Both the position numbers and the translations under genes were made by a program. From assembly GCF_001816145.1 (NCBI RefSeq), contig NZ_MDZB01000131.1, positions 91,456-155,455 of the forward strand: a stretch of DNA of 64,000 nt, given 5' to 3'. Positions 18,138 through 26,333 of this stretch are shown here, piece after piece (within the stretch, counting starts at the first letter, position 1; each line of letters opens with the position of its first letter). Source of the stretch: Hymenobacter lapidarius (GTDB lineage: Bacteria > Bacteroidota > Bacteroidia > Cytophagales > Hymenobacteraceae). Under the pieces are notes generated by a model. The model was given only the letters and a program-made list of their open reading frames with translations, was not told where the DNA came from and did not search any database.

Positions 18138-18980
18138 TCAGGCCGCTTTCACGCCTACCGAACTGCTGGAGCTGGCGGCCGGGCGGCCGGTGCCGCTGCT
18201 CAGCAGCCACTCGTTGAGGCGGTTGCGCAGCTCGGAGGTGGCCAGGTTGCGGTATACTTCGCCCCGATACACCAAGCTCATAGCGCCGGTTTCTTCGCTC
18301 ACCACCAGCACCACGGCGTCGGTGACTTCGCTCAGGCCGATGGCGGCCCGGTGACGCAGGCCGAGCGAGGCGGGCACGTCGGGGTTTTCGCTCACGGGCA
18401 GAATGCAGCGGGCGGCCTGGATGCGGCCGTTGGCCACAATCACGGCGCCGTCGTGCAGGGGGCTGGTTTTATTGAAAATGGAAAGCAGCAGCCGCTTGCT
18501 GATTTCAGCGTCGAGCCGGTCGCCGGATTCGGCATACGGGGTGAGGTCGGAGGCCTGGGCGAAGCAGATGAGGGCGCCGGTAAACTTGTTGGAAAGGCTT
18601 TTGGCGGCCTCCACGAAGGGGCCCACCGACAGGGGCGTGGCCGTGGCGGGGCGGCCCCACTTCCAGCCGCGCACCCGTTCCAGGGCCGTGGCTTTGCCCA
18701 CGCTCAGCAGAAACCGCCGGATTTCCTGCTGAAACAAAATGATGCTGGCCAGCACGCCCACGCTCATAAACTGCCCCAGGATTTTGGTGAGCAGCTCCAT
18801 GCCGGTGGCTTTCACCACGAGGTAGAGCAGGTAGATGGACACCAGGCCCAGGGCCACATTCAGGGCCACCGACCCGCGCAGCAGCTTGTAGAGCTGGTAG
18901 AGCAGGATGGTCACCAAAAGCACATCGGCCGCGTCAATCCAGCCGAAATGCAGGAAATTGATGGGGAAAGGGCCGGACAT
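18138..18980 (-). CDS. cdaA: Diadenylate cyclase CdaA (c-di-AMP synthase)
   Basis: This is a 280-residue protein. Three N-terminal membrane helices (about residues 15-85) are followed by a DAC (DisA_N) domain with the two catalytic motifs DGAVIV (near 186) and RHR in SLGLRHRAAIGLSE (near 216). It joins two ATP to make the second messenger c-di-AMP. The start MSGPFPINF is preferred over an upstream ATG in arginine-rich shadow sequence. The gene lies directly downstream of folP on the same strand, an order seen in other Bacteroidota. The Ser-rich C terminus (ASSSSSVGVKAA) looks unstructured. Confidence 0.95.
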   Translation of the reverse strand: MSGPFPINFLHFGWIDAADVLLVTILLYQLYKLLRGSVALNVALGLVSIYLLYLVVKATGMELLTKILGQFMSVGVLASIILFQQEIRRFLLSVGKATALERVRGWKWGRPATATPLSVGPFVEAAKSLSNKFTGALICFAQASDLTPYAESGDRLDAEISKRLLLSIFNKTSPLHDGAVIVANGRIQAARCILPVSENPDVPASLGLRHRAAIGLSEVTDAVVLVVSEETGAMSLVYRGEVYRNLATSELRNRLNEWLLSSGTGRPAASSSSSVGVKAA

Positions 18981-19087
18981 ATGGCGGGGCTGAAGAAAAG
19001 TGCGGCAGACAGGGAGCCGTGGGTAAAAGAGACGCTCCGGAGCGGGGCCGTTGCACGGCAAGCCTACCAGCACTCAAATTACGGCCT

Positions 19088-19966
19088 TTATTCCGCCATT
19101 GGAAAGGTATTCGCAAATAATTGTATGGTTTGATGGGCTTCGGCCACGTCGTGCGCCCGCAGCAGCCGGGCCCCGCCCTGCAGCGCCACCATGTGCAGGG
19201 CAGTGGTACCGTTGAGGGCCGAATCGGGACTGAGCCCCAAAGGCCCGTACACCATTTTCTTGCGCGACAACCCGGCCAGCATGGGCCGCCCCAGGGCCTG
19301 CAGCTCCGGCAGGCGGCGCAGCAGCTCGTGGCTCTGGGCGGCGGTTTTGGCAAAGCCGAAGCCGGGGTCGAGCAGCACATCGACCACGCCGGCCTGGCGC
19401 AGGGCCACAAGACCGTCGCGGAAGTGGCGCAGCAGGATGAGCACCAGGTCGTCGTCGTAGTGCGTGAGGCGGGTCATGGTTTGGGGCGTGCCGCGCAGGT
19501 GCATCAGCACGTAGGGCGCCCGCAGGCGGCCCACGGTGGCAAACATGGCCGCGTCGAGGGTACCGCCGCCCACGTCGTTCACCATGTCGGCCCCGGCGAC
19601 CACCGCGGCGTGGGCCACGCGGGCCCGGAAAGTGTCGACGGACAAAAAGGCTTCTGGAAACTCCTGGCGTAGCAGCTGCACGGCGGGCAGCAGCCGCCGG
19701 GTTTCTTCGGCTTCCGAAATATCGTCGGCGCCGGGCCGGGTGCTGTAGGCGCCTAGGTCGAGCACGGCGGCTCCGGCGGCCAGCATGGCTGTGGCCCGCG
19801 CGAGCAGGTCTTGTTCCGAAGCCACGCGGCTGCCGGCGAAAAAAGAGTCGGGCGTGAGGTTGAGGATGCCCATCACCCGCGGCTGGTGCAGGCTGAGCAG
19901 CCGGCCGTGGGGCGAGAGGAGCGAATTGGGGTAAGAGGGAAAGAGGGCAGGAGAGTAGGAGGGCAT
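19088..19966 (-). CDS. folP: Dihydropteroate synthase
   Basis: This 292-residue TIM-barrel enzyme of folate synthesis condenses p-aminobenzoate with the pterin pyrophosphate. It shows all family motifs: MGILNLTPDSF, YSTRPGA, SVDTF, VNDVGGG, MHLRGTPQTM, DPGFGFAKT and LSRKKM. Its start is uncertain. The ATG at 19966 adds about 30 residues before the MGILN motif, 17 of them (PSYSPALFPSYPNSLL) encoded by a pyrimidine-rich stretch complementary to the repeats upstream. No other start codon lies between. It is followed by cdaA with a 107-base gap. Confidence 0.94.
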   Translation of the reverse strand: MPSYSPALFPSYPNSLLSPHGRLLSLHQPRVMGILNLTPDSFFAGSRVASEQDLLARATAMLAAGAAVLDLGAYSTRPGADDISEAEETRRLLPAVQLLRQEFPEAFLSVDTFRARVAHAAVVAGADMVNDVGGGTLDAAMFATVGRLRAPYVLMHLRGTPQTMTRLTHYDDDLVLILLRHFRDGLVALRQAGVVDVLLDPGFGFAKTAAQSHELLRRLPELQALGRPMLAGLSRKKMVYGPLGLSPDSALNGTTALHMVALQGGARLLRAHDVAEAHQTIQLFANTFPMAE

Positions 19967-20046
19967 GAGCGTGGCCGGACGGAACAAGGGCTCAATATCC
20001 GTAGACGGTAGCGAACTTGCAGCGGCGATGGGCACCTGATTACATT

Positions 20047-20090
20047 CCCTCTTCCCCCTGCCCTCTTCCCCCCTGACCTCTTCCCCCCTG
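20047..20090 (+). repeat. Three tandem 14-15-base pyrimidine-rich units
   Basis: CCCTCTTCCCCCTG, CCCTCTTCCCCCCTG and ACCTCTTCCCCCCTG sit head to tail between the divergent folP and DUF1599 genes. A related stretch of the opposite polarity lies in the folP start region (about 19929-19957). Confidence 0.8.
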
Positions 20091-20098
20091 CCCCAACC

Positions 20099-20635
20099 GT
20101 GCAAACTCCCGACCACTACGACCTGCTGCTGGACCGCTGCCGCACCCTGTTTCTGGCCAAAACCCACGACTACGGCACGGCCTGGCGCATTCTGCGTCTG
20201 CCGTCGGTCACGGACCAGATTTTCATCAAAGCCAACCGCGTCCGCACCATCCAGGAAACCGGCGTGCAGCTGGTGGCCGACGACGTGAACGAGGAGTTCG
20301 TGGCCATCGTCAACTACTGCCTCATTGCTCTGATGCAGCTGCACCTGCCCGCCGGCACCCCGCTGGACATGAGTGCCGAGGCCGTGGCCGCCGCCTACGA
20401 CCATGAGGCAGCCGAAAACCGCCGCCTGCTGCTGGCCAAAAACCACGACTACGGCGAAGCCTGGCGCCAGATGCGCGTGGCCAGCATCACGGACCTCATT
20501 CTGATGAAGCTGCACCGCGTGAAGCAGCTCGAAAACATCGGCGGCGACGCCTGGGTGAGCGAGAGCGTGGAAGGCAGCTACCGCGACATGCTGAACTACG
20601 CCGTGTTCGCGCTGATTTTGCGCGGCGAGGAATAG
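20099..20635 (+). CDS. DUF1599 domain protein with internal duplication
   Basis: This 178-residue protein starts at a GTG nine bases after a tandem repeat. It contains two similar halves: CRTLFLAKTHDYGTAWRILR...NRVRTIQETG...EEFVAIVNYCLIAL (about 14-80) and RLLLAKNHDYGEAWRQMR...HRVKQLENIG...YRDMLNYAVFALI (about 109-175). Both have the HDYG/AWR and NY features of DUF1599, whose fold is thought to be related to MazG-type nucleotide pyrophosphatases. Its neighbours in other Bacteroidota are often folP, cdaA and BT_3928-type genes, as here. The function is unknown. Confidence 0.88.
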   Translation: MQTPDHYDLLLDRCRTLFLAKTHDYGTAWRILRLPSVTDQIFIKANRVRTIQETGVQLVADDVNEEFVAIVNYCLIALMQLHLPAGTPLDMSAEAVAAAYDHEAAENRRLLLAKNHDYGEAWRQMRVASITDLILMKLHRVKQLENIGGDAWVSESVEGSYRDMLNYAVFALILRGEE

Positions 20636-20755
20636 CTAACGCAGCAACCGCCAACAAGAAAGTCGTGTCCAGCACGACCGCGCAGTTATCGCGGCCCACC
20701 ACCAAACCAAACTTTGCGCGCTGTCCAGCCGTTTGCCACGGACTTACTTTGTCTT

Positions 20756-21925
20756 ATGTCAACTCCTAGTTTCAGTACCGAAACGGCACCAGTGCCGCAC
20801 CCGCTACGCACCCTCACCCGCATTGCGTGGTTTTTGCTGGGGGCGTTATTCATCTTTTCCGGTCTTATCAAGCTGAACGACCCGGTGGGCACGGCCATCA
20901 AGCTGGAAGAATACTTTGAGGTCTTCGCCGTCGATTTTGGCTCGTTCTTTCTCTATTTCAAAGGCATTGCGCGCACCCTTTCCATTGTGCTCAGCTCGAT
21001 GGAGGTGATTTTGGGCGTGGCCCTGCTCCTGCGCTGGCACATGCGCCACACGTTGTGGGCGCTGCTGACGCTGCTGGTATTCTTCACCTTTCTGACATTC
21101 TATTCGGCCGCTTTCAACAAGGTGACCGACTGCGGCTGCTTCGGCGACTTCATCAAGCTCACGCCCTGGACGTCGTTTGCCAAAGACGTGTTTTTGCTGG
21201 TGCTGTGGGCCATTGTGTTCTTCAACCAGCGGTTTTTGCGCCACGCCTACGTGCAGGGCACGCAAGGCATTATGACCATGACGTTTGTTTCGGCCATTGC
21301 CATTGGCATTGGGATGCGGGCGCTGGGCCACCTGCCGTATCTTGACTTTCTGCCCTACAAGGTGGGCAACGACATTGGTAAACTGATGAAGCCTGCCGAG
21401 CCCGCCCGCTACCGATACACCATGACGCGCAATGGCGAAACCAAGGAGTTTGACAAGTACCCCACCGATTCCACTTGGCAGTACCAAGCCATGGCGACCC
21501 TCAACCCGGAGCAGTCGCGCCCAGTCATCACCGATTTTGAGATTTCGGACGTGAACGGCAACTCCTACACCGGGGAATTGCTCAAGGGCAACAAGCTGGT
21601 ACTCATCGTGCAGAACACTAACAAGACCGACCGCGACCGGTTTGAGGCCATCAACGCGCTGATGACCGCCGCCGCCAAGTCGCGCAAAGACATCACGGCG
21701 CTCACCATCACCAGCACCAGCCCGGCTAAGTTCGACTCGTTCCGGCACGACATGAACCTGTCCGGCCCCTACTACTTTGCCGACGCCACGGTGCTCAAAT
21801 CCATCATTCGCTCCAACCCCGGCCTGGTCATTCTGAACAATGGCGTGGTACAGGCTAAGTACCATTACCACGACATCCCCGAGCTGTTTGAGGTAGAGAA
21901 AGCGCTGGCGCAAACCTTCCGATAA
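20756..21925 (+). CDS. BT_3928-type membrane protein, DoxX/MauE-like with thioredoxin-like tail
   Basis: This is a 389-residue protein with four to five N-terminal helices (about residues 20-190) of the DoxX/MauE type. The motif DCGCFGDF near residue 124 holds a Cys-x-Cys that may be a redox pair. The C-terminal part (about 245-389: ENGKLVLIVQN-like strand, SRKDITALTITSTSP, LVILNNGVVQAKYHYHDIPE) resembles a thioredoxin-like domain lacking an obvious CxxC. It probably works on periplasmic disulfides or electron transfer, by inference. TTACTTTG ends 4 bases before the ATG. Confidence 0.8.
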   Translation: MSTPSFSTETAPVPHPLRTLTRIAWFLLGALFIFSGLIKLNDPVGTAIKLEEYFEVFAVDFGSFFLYFKGIARTLSIVLSSMEVILGVALLLRWHMRHTLWALLTLLVFFTFLTFYSAAFNKVTDCGCFGDFIKLTPWTSFAKDVFLLVLWAIVFFNQRFLRHAYVQGTQGIMTMTFVSAIAIGIGMRALGHLPYLDFLPYKVGNDIGKLMKPAEPARYRYTMTRNGETKEFDKYPTDSTWQYQAMATLNPEQSRPVITDFEISDVNGNSYTGELLKGNKLVLIVQNTNKTDRDRFEAINALMTAAAKSRKDITALTITSTSPAKFDSFRHDMNLSGPYYFADATVLKSIIRSNPGLVILNNGVVQAKYHYHDIPELFEVEKALAQTFR

Positions 21926-21974
21926 CCCGGCAGCTGCTTCGGCGTCGGACTGCTCACACTGATTGGTTACCTCC

Positions 21975-23033
21975 ATGCTTTCTTTTATCCTCCGTCGTTT
22001 GGCCCAGGGCCTGCTGGTTTTGGTGGGGGTGGCCTGCACGGTGTTCCTGCTGTTCAACGTGCTGCCCGGCGACCCGGCCGCCCTACTAGCCGGCCAGCGC
22101 ACGGACCTGGCCACCAAGGCCGCCATCACCGCCGACCTGGGCCTGGACAAGCCGCTGCCGGCCCGCCTGGCGGGCTACCTCAACGACGTGTCGCCACTGG
22201 GCCTGCACCCGCGCGACTCGGCCGGCCAGGCGCGCTACGGCGGCGTGGCGCTGCTGCCGCTGGGCGGCCAGGCCCTGGTGTTGAAGACGCCCTACCTGCG
22301 GCGCTCTTTTCAAAGCAACAAGGACGTGCTGCGCATTCTGCTCGATTATTTCCCCGGCACCATGTGGCTGGCGCTGGCGGCCATGGTCATTGCCAGCATC
22401 GGGGGCGTGGCGTTTGGAGTGGCGGCGGCGCTGCGGCCCCAGTCCGGGCTCGACCGCACGCTGGTGACCACCTCGGTGCTGGGCATTTCGGTGCCGTCGT
22501 TTGTGGCCGCCATTGTCATTGCCGTCACGTTTGGCTTCTACTGGAGCCACTGGACCGGCCTGAGCCTGACCGGCCAGCTGTACGAAACCGACCCTTTCAC
22601 GGGCGAAAGGCACCTGGTGCTGCGCAACCTGCTGCTGCCAGCCATTGCGCTGGGCATCCGGCCGCTGGCCATTATCACGCAGCTCACGCGCTCCAGCATG
22701 CTCGACGTGCTGAGCCAGGACTACATCCGCACGGCGCGGGCCAAGGGCCTGAGCCAGCGGGCCACCGTGCTGCACCACGCCCTGCGCAACGCCCTCAACC
22801 CGGTGGTCACGGCGGTGTCGGGGTGGCTGGCGTCGCTCATGGCGGGCGCGTTTTTCATCGAGTACATCTTCAACTGGAAAGGCCTGGGCACTGTGACGCT
22901 GCGGGCCGTGGAAAACCTGGACTTCCCGGTGGTGATGGGCGCAACCCTGTTTGTGGCGGCGCTGTTCGTGGTCATAAATATTGTGGTCGATGTGTTGTAT
23001 GCAGTGCTCGACCCACGCGTAAAACTCAGCTAG
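21975..23033 (+). CDS. ABC transporter permease, dipeptide/oligopeptide (DppB) type
   Basis: This is a 352-residue inner-membrane permease with six helices. The N terminus MLSFILRRLAQGLLVLVGV and the motif NVLPGDPAALLAG are typical of DppB/OppB proteins. The binding-protein-dependent transport signature with the EAA loop (RTARAKGLSQRATVLHHALR) is near residue 245. It would pair with a DppC permease and ATPases, none of which is present in the window, so the transporter's other parts lie elsewhere. It ends three bases before the aroK GTG, suggesting cotranscription. Confidence 0.9.
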   Translation: MLSFILRRLAQGLLVLVGVACTVFLLFNVLPGDPAALLAGQRTDLATKAAITADLGLDKPLPARLAGYLNDVSPLGLHPRDSAGQARYGGVALLPLGGQALVLKTPYLRRSFQSNKDVLRILLDYFPGTMWLALAAMVIASIGGVAFGVAAALRPQSGLDRTLVTTSVLGISVPSFVAAIVIAVTFGFYWSHWTGLSLTGQLYETDPFTGERHLVLRNLLLPAIALGIRPLAIITQLTRSSMLDVLSQDYIRTARAKGLSQRATVLHHALRNALNPVVTAVSGWLASLMAGAFFIEYIFNWKGLGTVTLRAVENLDFPVVMGATLFVAALFVVINIVVDVLYAVLDPRVKLS

Positions 23034-23036
23034 ACC

Positions 23037-23567
23037 GTGAAACTCTTCCTCATTGGCATGCCCGGCTCGGGCAAAACGACGCTGGGCCGGGCCTTGGCCG
23101 ACCATTTCTCGCTGCCGTTTCTGGACCTCGATGCCGAGATTGTGGCGCGGGCCGGACAGGTCATTCCCGCTATTTTTCTGCAGCATGGCGAGGCGCATTT
23201 CCGTCAACTGGAGGCCGACACGCTGCGCGAAGTCACGGCGCAGCCCGGCCCGCTGGTGCTGGCTACCGGGGGCGGCACGCCCTGTTTCCACCACAATCTG
23301 GCGGTGCTGCAGGCCCACGGCGTCACCCTTTGGCTCGATGTGCCGGTGCCCCTGCTCGCGGCCCGGCTGGCGGCGGCGGCCGAAACCAAAAGCCGGCCCC
23401 TGCTGGCTACCAGCGGCCCCACCGAAAAGTGGCTGCTCGAAACCCTAAGCACGCGTACGCAGTTTTACCAGCAGGCCCGGCTGCGCTGCCCGGCCGATGC
23501 CTGCACGGCCACAGCCGTGGCTGCCCAACTGGCCGCTGCGGGCATTGTGCTGAGCGAAAACACGTGA
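23037..23567 (+). CDS. aroK: Shikimate kinase
   Basis: This is a 176-residue P-loop kinase that phosphorylates shikimate at O3 in aromatic amino acid synthesis. The Walker A motif is GMPGSGKTT (near 7-15). The shikimate-binding Asp is in LDLDAEI, the Arg in FRQLEADTL, and the GGG motif in LATGGGTPC. The GTG start lies three bases after the permease stop. The lid arginine lies in KSRPLLA. AroE, the preceding enzyme in the pathway, is encoded 33 kb away. Confidence 0.95.
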   Translation: MKLFLIGMPGSGKTTLGRALADHFSLPFLDLDAEIVARAGQVIPAIFLQHGEAHFRQLEADTLREVTAQPGPLVLATGGGTPCFHHNLAVLQAHGVTLWLDVPVPLLAARLAAAAETKSRPLLATSGPTEKWLLETLSTRTQFYQQARLRCPADACTATAVAAQLAAAGIVLSENT

Positions 23568-23582
23568 TTACCGCTTGGCGCG

Positions 23583-23590
23583 TAAATTTG
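23583..23590 (+). promoter_or_regulatory. Fatty acid hydroxylase gene promoter, -7 element
   Basis: TAAATTTG matches TAnnTTTG, 32 bases before the ATG. Confidence 0.5.
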
Positions 23591-23622
23591 TTAATTACTA
23601 TCGTTCGACGTAAGCTACCTCT

Positions 23623-24297
23623 ATGCAATCAGTAACCACCGAAGAACCAGGCGTTATGCCCACGCCTGCTGCTGCCTCGGCCTCCGTTCGGCCCAAGCAC
23701 AAAGGCTCGGCACAGCTGTTCAAAAACCCTGTTCTGGAGCGTCTTTCGCACACGCACATCGCGCTGCCGGTAGGAATTTTCGCGGCCACGGCCGCTTTAA
23801 GTCTGTATTACGGCCTCACCCACGGCTTTATGACGGGGCTGGCGGCGCTGGGGCTTTTCCTGGCAGGCTTGTTTGCGTTCACCTTCGCGGAGTACGCGGT
23901 GCACCGCTACCTGTACCATATTCCGGCCACCACCCCGGGCCGGGCCAAGTTCCAGTACACCTTCCACGGCGTGCACCACGAGTACCCCAAGGATAAGACG
24001 CGGCTGGCCATGCCGCCCATTGTCACGGTCTTTGTGGCGTCGCTGCTGTTCTTTATTTTCCGCTTCAGCTTCGGCTCGTATGCGTTTGGGCTGCTTTCGG
24101 GCTTCACGTTTGGGTACGCCATGTACCTGTTTGTGCATTATGCCATTCACGCCTATTCGCCGCCCAAAAACTTCCTGAAAGTGTGGTGGACGCACCACAG
24201 CCAGCACCACTATCGGCAAGATGAAGTGGCTTTTGGCGTGTCGAGCACCCTCTGGGACCACCTCATTGGCACCATGCCTACCAAGAAAGCCGGATAG
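23623..24297 (+). CDS. Fatty acid hydroxylase / sterol desaturase family protein
   Basis: This is a 224-residue membrane di-iron enzyme. Histidine clusters HRYLYH (near 90), HGVHHEY (near 110), HYAIH (near 168) and HHSQHHY (near 188) fit the FA_hydroxylase family, which hydroxylates or desaturates lipids at the membrane. Two helices precede the first cluster. Hymenobacteria make carotenoids and hydroxylated lipids, so a carotenoid (beta-carotene hydroxylase-like) or fatty acyl substrate is possible; the sequence does not decide. A terminator follows. Confidence 0.9.
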   Translation: MQSVTTEEPGVMPTPAAASASVRPKHKGSAQLFKNPVLERLSHTHIALPVGIFAATAALSLYYGLTHGFMTGLAALGLFLAGLFAFTFAEYAVHRYLYHIPATTPGRAKFQYTFHGVHHEYPKDKTRLAMPPIVTVFVASLLFFIFRFSFGSYAFGLLSGFTFGYAMYLFVHYAIHAYSPPKNFLKVWWTHHSQHHYRQDEVAFGVSSTLWDHLIGTMPTKKAG

Positions 24298-24326
24298 AGT
24301 TTTCACTGCTTTCTCACAACAAAAAA

Positions 24327-24357
24327 GGGCGCCTCCGCAGTGGAGGCGCCCTTTTTT
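24327..24357. terminator. Intrinsic terminator
   Basis: GGGCGCCTCC pairs with GGAGGCGCCC around a 5-base loop, with A and T runs on both sides. Confidence 0.92.
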
Positions 24358-24375
24358 GTTTGCGCTTTGATGGTC

Positions 24376-24555
24376 CTACACGCGCGGGCCGCGCATTTTT
24401 CTTACCACGAACCAGAGCAGGAACACCACCACCAACACCAGAATAATGCCGGTATAGGCACCCGCCTTAAAGATACCTGCAATGGCGTCGCAGCCGGTGA
24501 GCGTGGTAGCCAGTGCAAACAGGAACAAAAACAGGGAGTAGCGCGAGAGATTCAT
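24376..24555 (-). CDS. Small membrane lipoprotein-like protein
   Basis: This 59-residue protein starts MNLSRYSLFLFLFALATTLTGC with a possible lipobox (LTGC), followed by a second hydrophobic helix (YTGIILVLVVVFLLWFVV) and a basic end (RKMRGPRV). Small proteins of this design are frequent in Hymenobacter-like genomes and are sometimes misnamed as phosphatidate cytidylyltransferase because of chance similarity; nothing enzymatic is seen here. The longer frame to 24762 adds cysteine-rich sequence that does not look like protein. Confidence 0.7.
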   Translation of the reverse strand: MNLSRYSLFLFLFALATTLTGCDAIAGIFKAGAYTGIILVLVVVFLLWFVVRKMRGPRV

Positions 24556-24889
24556 GACAAGGAAAAGAAGAGGATTAAAGAGGTAGCCGGGCGTCAGTGC
24601 GCCGGCAAGTACCTGCTGATACTGTAACAACCCCAAAAAGGTTAAGCTACGGCACGTGGGGGCACCAAATTGGCAAGCGTGGCACGGAGGGCCCAGTGAA
24701 TTCGGAACGGTTTCGGAGCTGGTCAGCGTGGTGCGAACCCTGAAACCACTCAAGGCAGCCATCTAAAGATGCGCTGTCATGCTGATGCAGGAAGCAATTC
24801 TATCAAAGTAGAGCAAGTCGTTCAGCGGCGAGAGGATGCTTCCTGCGTCAGCATGACAGGGCGTTAGCCATGCGACTGTCCCACGTTGC
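24556..24889. other. Intergenic stretch without a gene
   Basis: These 334 bases lie between the small lipoprotein and TPM genes. They hold the paired-arm repeat element at 24775-24858. No other coding or RNA signal was recognised; open frames here are short and lack motif content. Confidence 0.6.
24775..24858. repeat. Paired-arm GTCATGCTGA element with 22-base inverted ends
   Basis: The left arm TGTCATGCTGATGCAGGAAG and two more bases (CA) are the reverse complement, with one mismatch, of the right arm at 24837-24858. The 84-base element would fold into a long hairpin with a 40-base loop. It resembles a small non-autonomous inverted-repeat element of the same family as the unit at 16198. Confidence 0.75.
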
Positions 24890-25756
24890 TTACCAGCTGC
24901 CACTGGCGCCGCCGCCGCCGCTGCTGCCGCCTCCAAAACCGCCGAAGCCGCCGCCGCCGCCGCCAAAGCCGCCCCCACCGCCACCAAACCCGCCACCTCC
25001 AAAGCCGCCACCGAACAGGATGGGTGGAATAAAGCCCCCGCCAATGCCGCGGTTGCCGCGCCCGCCGCCCCCGCCGCGCTTGCGCAGCAAAACGAAGACG
25101 AGCACCAGAATGCCGATAATCAGCCAGAACGGCGGGCCCGAGCCGGAGCTTCGGCGCCCGCGCTGGGGCCGCACGTCTTCCGGGTCGGCCTTGTATTCGC
25201 CTTTGGCGAGGGCGATGAGCTGGTCGGTGGCCCGGTCAAGGCCGGCGTAGTATTGGTTTTGGCGGAAAGCCGGCACCATCGTGTTGCTGATGATGCGCTT
25301 GGCAATGGCGTCGGGCACAGCCCCTTCCAGCCCATAGCCGGTTTGGATGCGGGCCACGTGCTCCTGGTTGGCCACCAGAATCAGAATGCCGTTGTTGTTT
25401 TCCTTGCTGCCAATGCCCCAGGCCTGGTACAGCTTCTGGGCGTAGCTGGCTATTTCGTCGCCTTCCAGGCTGGGCACGGTCACCACGGCAATCTGTGACG
25501 ACGTACTGTCGTTGTACGCCACCAGCTTGCGTTCCAGCGCATCGGCTTCGCCGGGCTGCATCAGGTTGGCCAGGTCGTTGACCAGACGCGGCGGGTTGGG
25601 CCGCGACGGAATGGTTTGGGCCGAGGCCAGCACGGCCGGCAGCACCCACAGTAGCAGAAGCAGCAACGGGCGCCACAGCGGCCCCATCGCCACCCGCAAG
25701 CCGGGCACTCCGCCACGTGGCTTCAACAGCTGGGCGTCAGCCACTTGATTTTTCAT
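24890..25756 (-). CDS. TPM domain membrane protein (YgcG-like)
   Basis: This 288-residue protein has an N-terminal membrane signal (LWRPLLLLLLWVLPAVL), a TPM domain (about 48-190: RLVNDLANLMQPGEADALERKL, SQIAVVTVPSLEGDEI, NNNGILILV), a second helix near 215 and a glycine-phenylalanine-rich tail (repeats of GGGFGGG, ending GGSSGGGGASGSW). TPM domains are small Ca-binding domains often beside LemA. The start overlaps the upstream TPM gene by the bases ATGA, so both are coupled. The tail is low complexity. Confidence 0.9.
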   Translation of the reverse strand: MKNQVADAQLLKPRGGVPGLRVAMGPLWRPLLLLLLWVLPAVLASAQTIPSRPNPPRLVNDLANLMQPGEADALERKLVAYNDSTSSQIAVVTVPSLEGDEIASYAQKLYQAWGIGSKENNNGILILVANQEHVARIQTGYGLEGAVPDAIAKRIISNTMVPAFRQNQYYAGLDRATDQLIALAKGEYKADPEDVRPQRGRRSSGSGPPFWLIIGILVLVFVLLRKRGGGGGRGNRGIGGGFIPPILFGGGFGGGGFGGGGGGFGGGGGGFGGFGGGSSGGGGASGSW

Positions 25757-26211
25757 GCGTCGGAAGACGGCCTGGGGCCGCCGAAAGAAATGGAATCGTC
25801 CAGCTCGTTCTGGTCGGTGCGGGCGTCGTAAGGGAAGTAGCGCTTGAGCTGCTCGCCCACCATGGTAATGCCGCGCTCCAGGCCCAGCACGTATTTCTCG
25901 TGTCGGAATTGCTCCAGCACAGCTTCCTTGGTTGTCTCCCAGAAATCATCGGGCACGGCCGCGTTGATGGCCGAATCGCCAATCACGGCAAACTGCCGGC
26001 TCTGCCAGGCCAGGTAAAACAGCACGCCGTTGCGGGCCGCCGTCTTGTGCATGTTGAGCTCGCCAAACACCTGCGCGGCGCGGTCCAGTGGCTCGGGCGT
26101 GGGGCAGGAGTCTTCCAGATGCACCCGGATTTCGCCCGAAGTCATCGTCTCGGCTTGCCGAATGGCCGCCACCAGGGCCGCGTCCTGTTCGGGGGTGAGA
26201 AGGGATTTCAT
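25753..26211 (-). CDS. TPM domain protein, second copy
   Basis: This 152-residue soluble protein has one TPM domain (LLTPEQDAALVAAIRQAETMTSGEIRVHLED; NGVLFYLAWQSRQFAVIGDSAINAAVPDDFWE). It lacks a signal peptide, unlike the partner encoded next. It is the middle gene of lemA-TPM-TPM on the minus strand. Such trios are common in Bacteroidota and suggest a membrane-associated assembly, whose exact role is unknown. The gene overlaps the next by four bases. Confidence 0.88.
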   Translation of the reverse strand: MKSLLTPEQDAALVAAIRQAETMTSGEIRVHLEDSCPTPEPLDRAAQVFGELNMHKTAARNGVLFYLAWQSRQFAVIGDSAINAAVPDDFWETTKEAVLEQFRHEKYVLGLERGITMVGEQLKRYFPYDARTDQNELDDSISFGGPRPSSDA

Positions 26212-26235
26212 TCTTTTGAGTATTGAGTTTTAAGT

Positions 26236-26313
26236 GATGAGTGTTGAATCAGGAATGGCTGCAGGTAGGTCGCGGTCGACCCTGACTGGCTGGCAATCCT
26301 AACTCAACACTCA
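26236..26313. repeat. Inverted repeat between lemA and the TPM genes
   Basis: TGAGTGTTGA (26238-26247) pairs with TCAACACTCA (26304-26313). Flanking bases are A/T-rich and also related by inversion. In an mRNA it would form a stem separating lemA from the TPM genes. Confidence 0.65.
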
Positions 26314-26333
26314 AAATTCACACCTCAAAACTT

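Noticed and set aside
24890..25060. A GGC-rich repeat array
   Set aside because: It encodes the glycine-rich tail of the TPM protein in frame.
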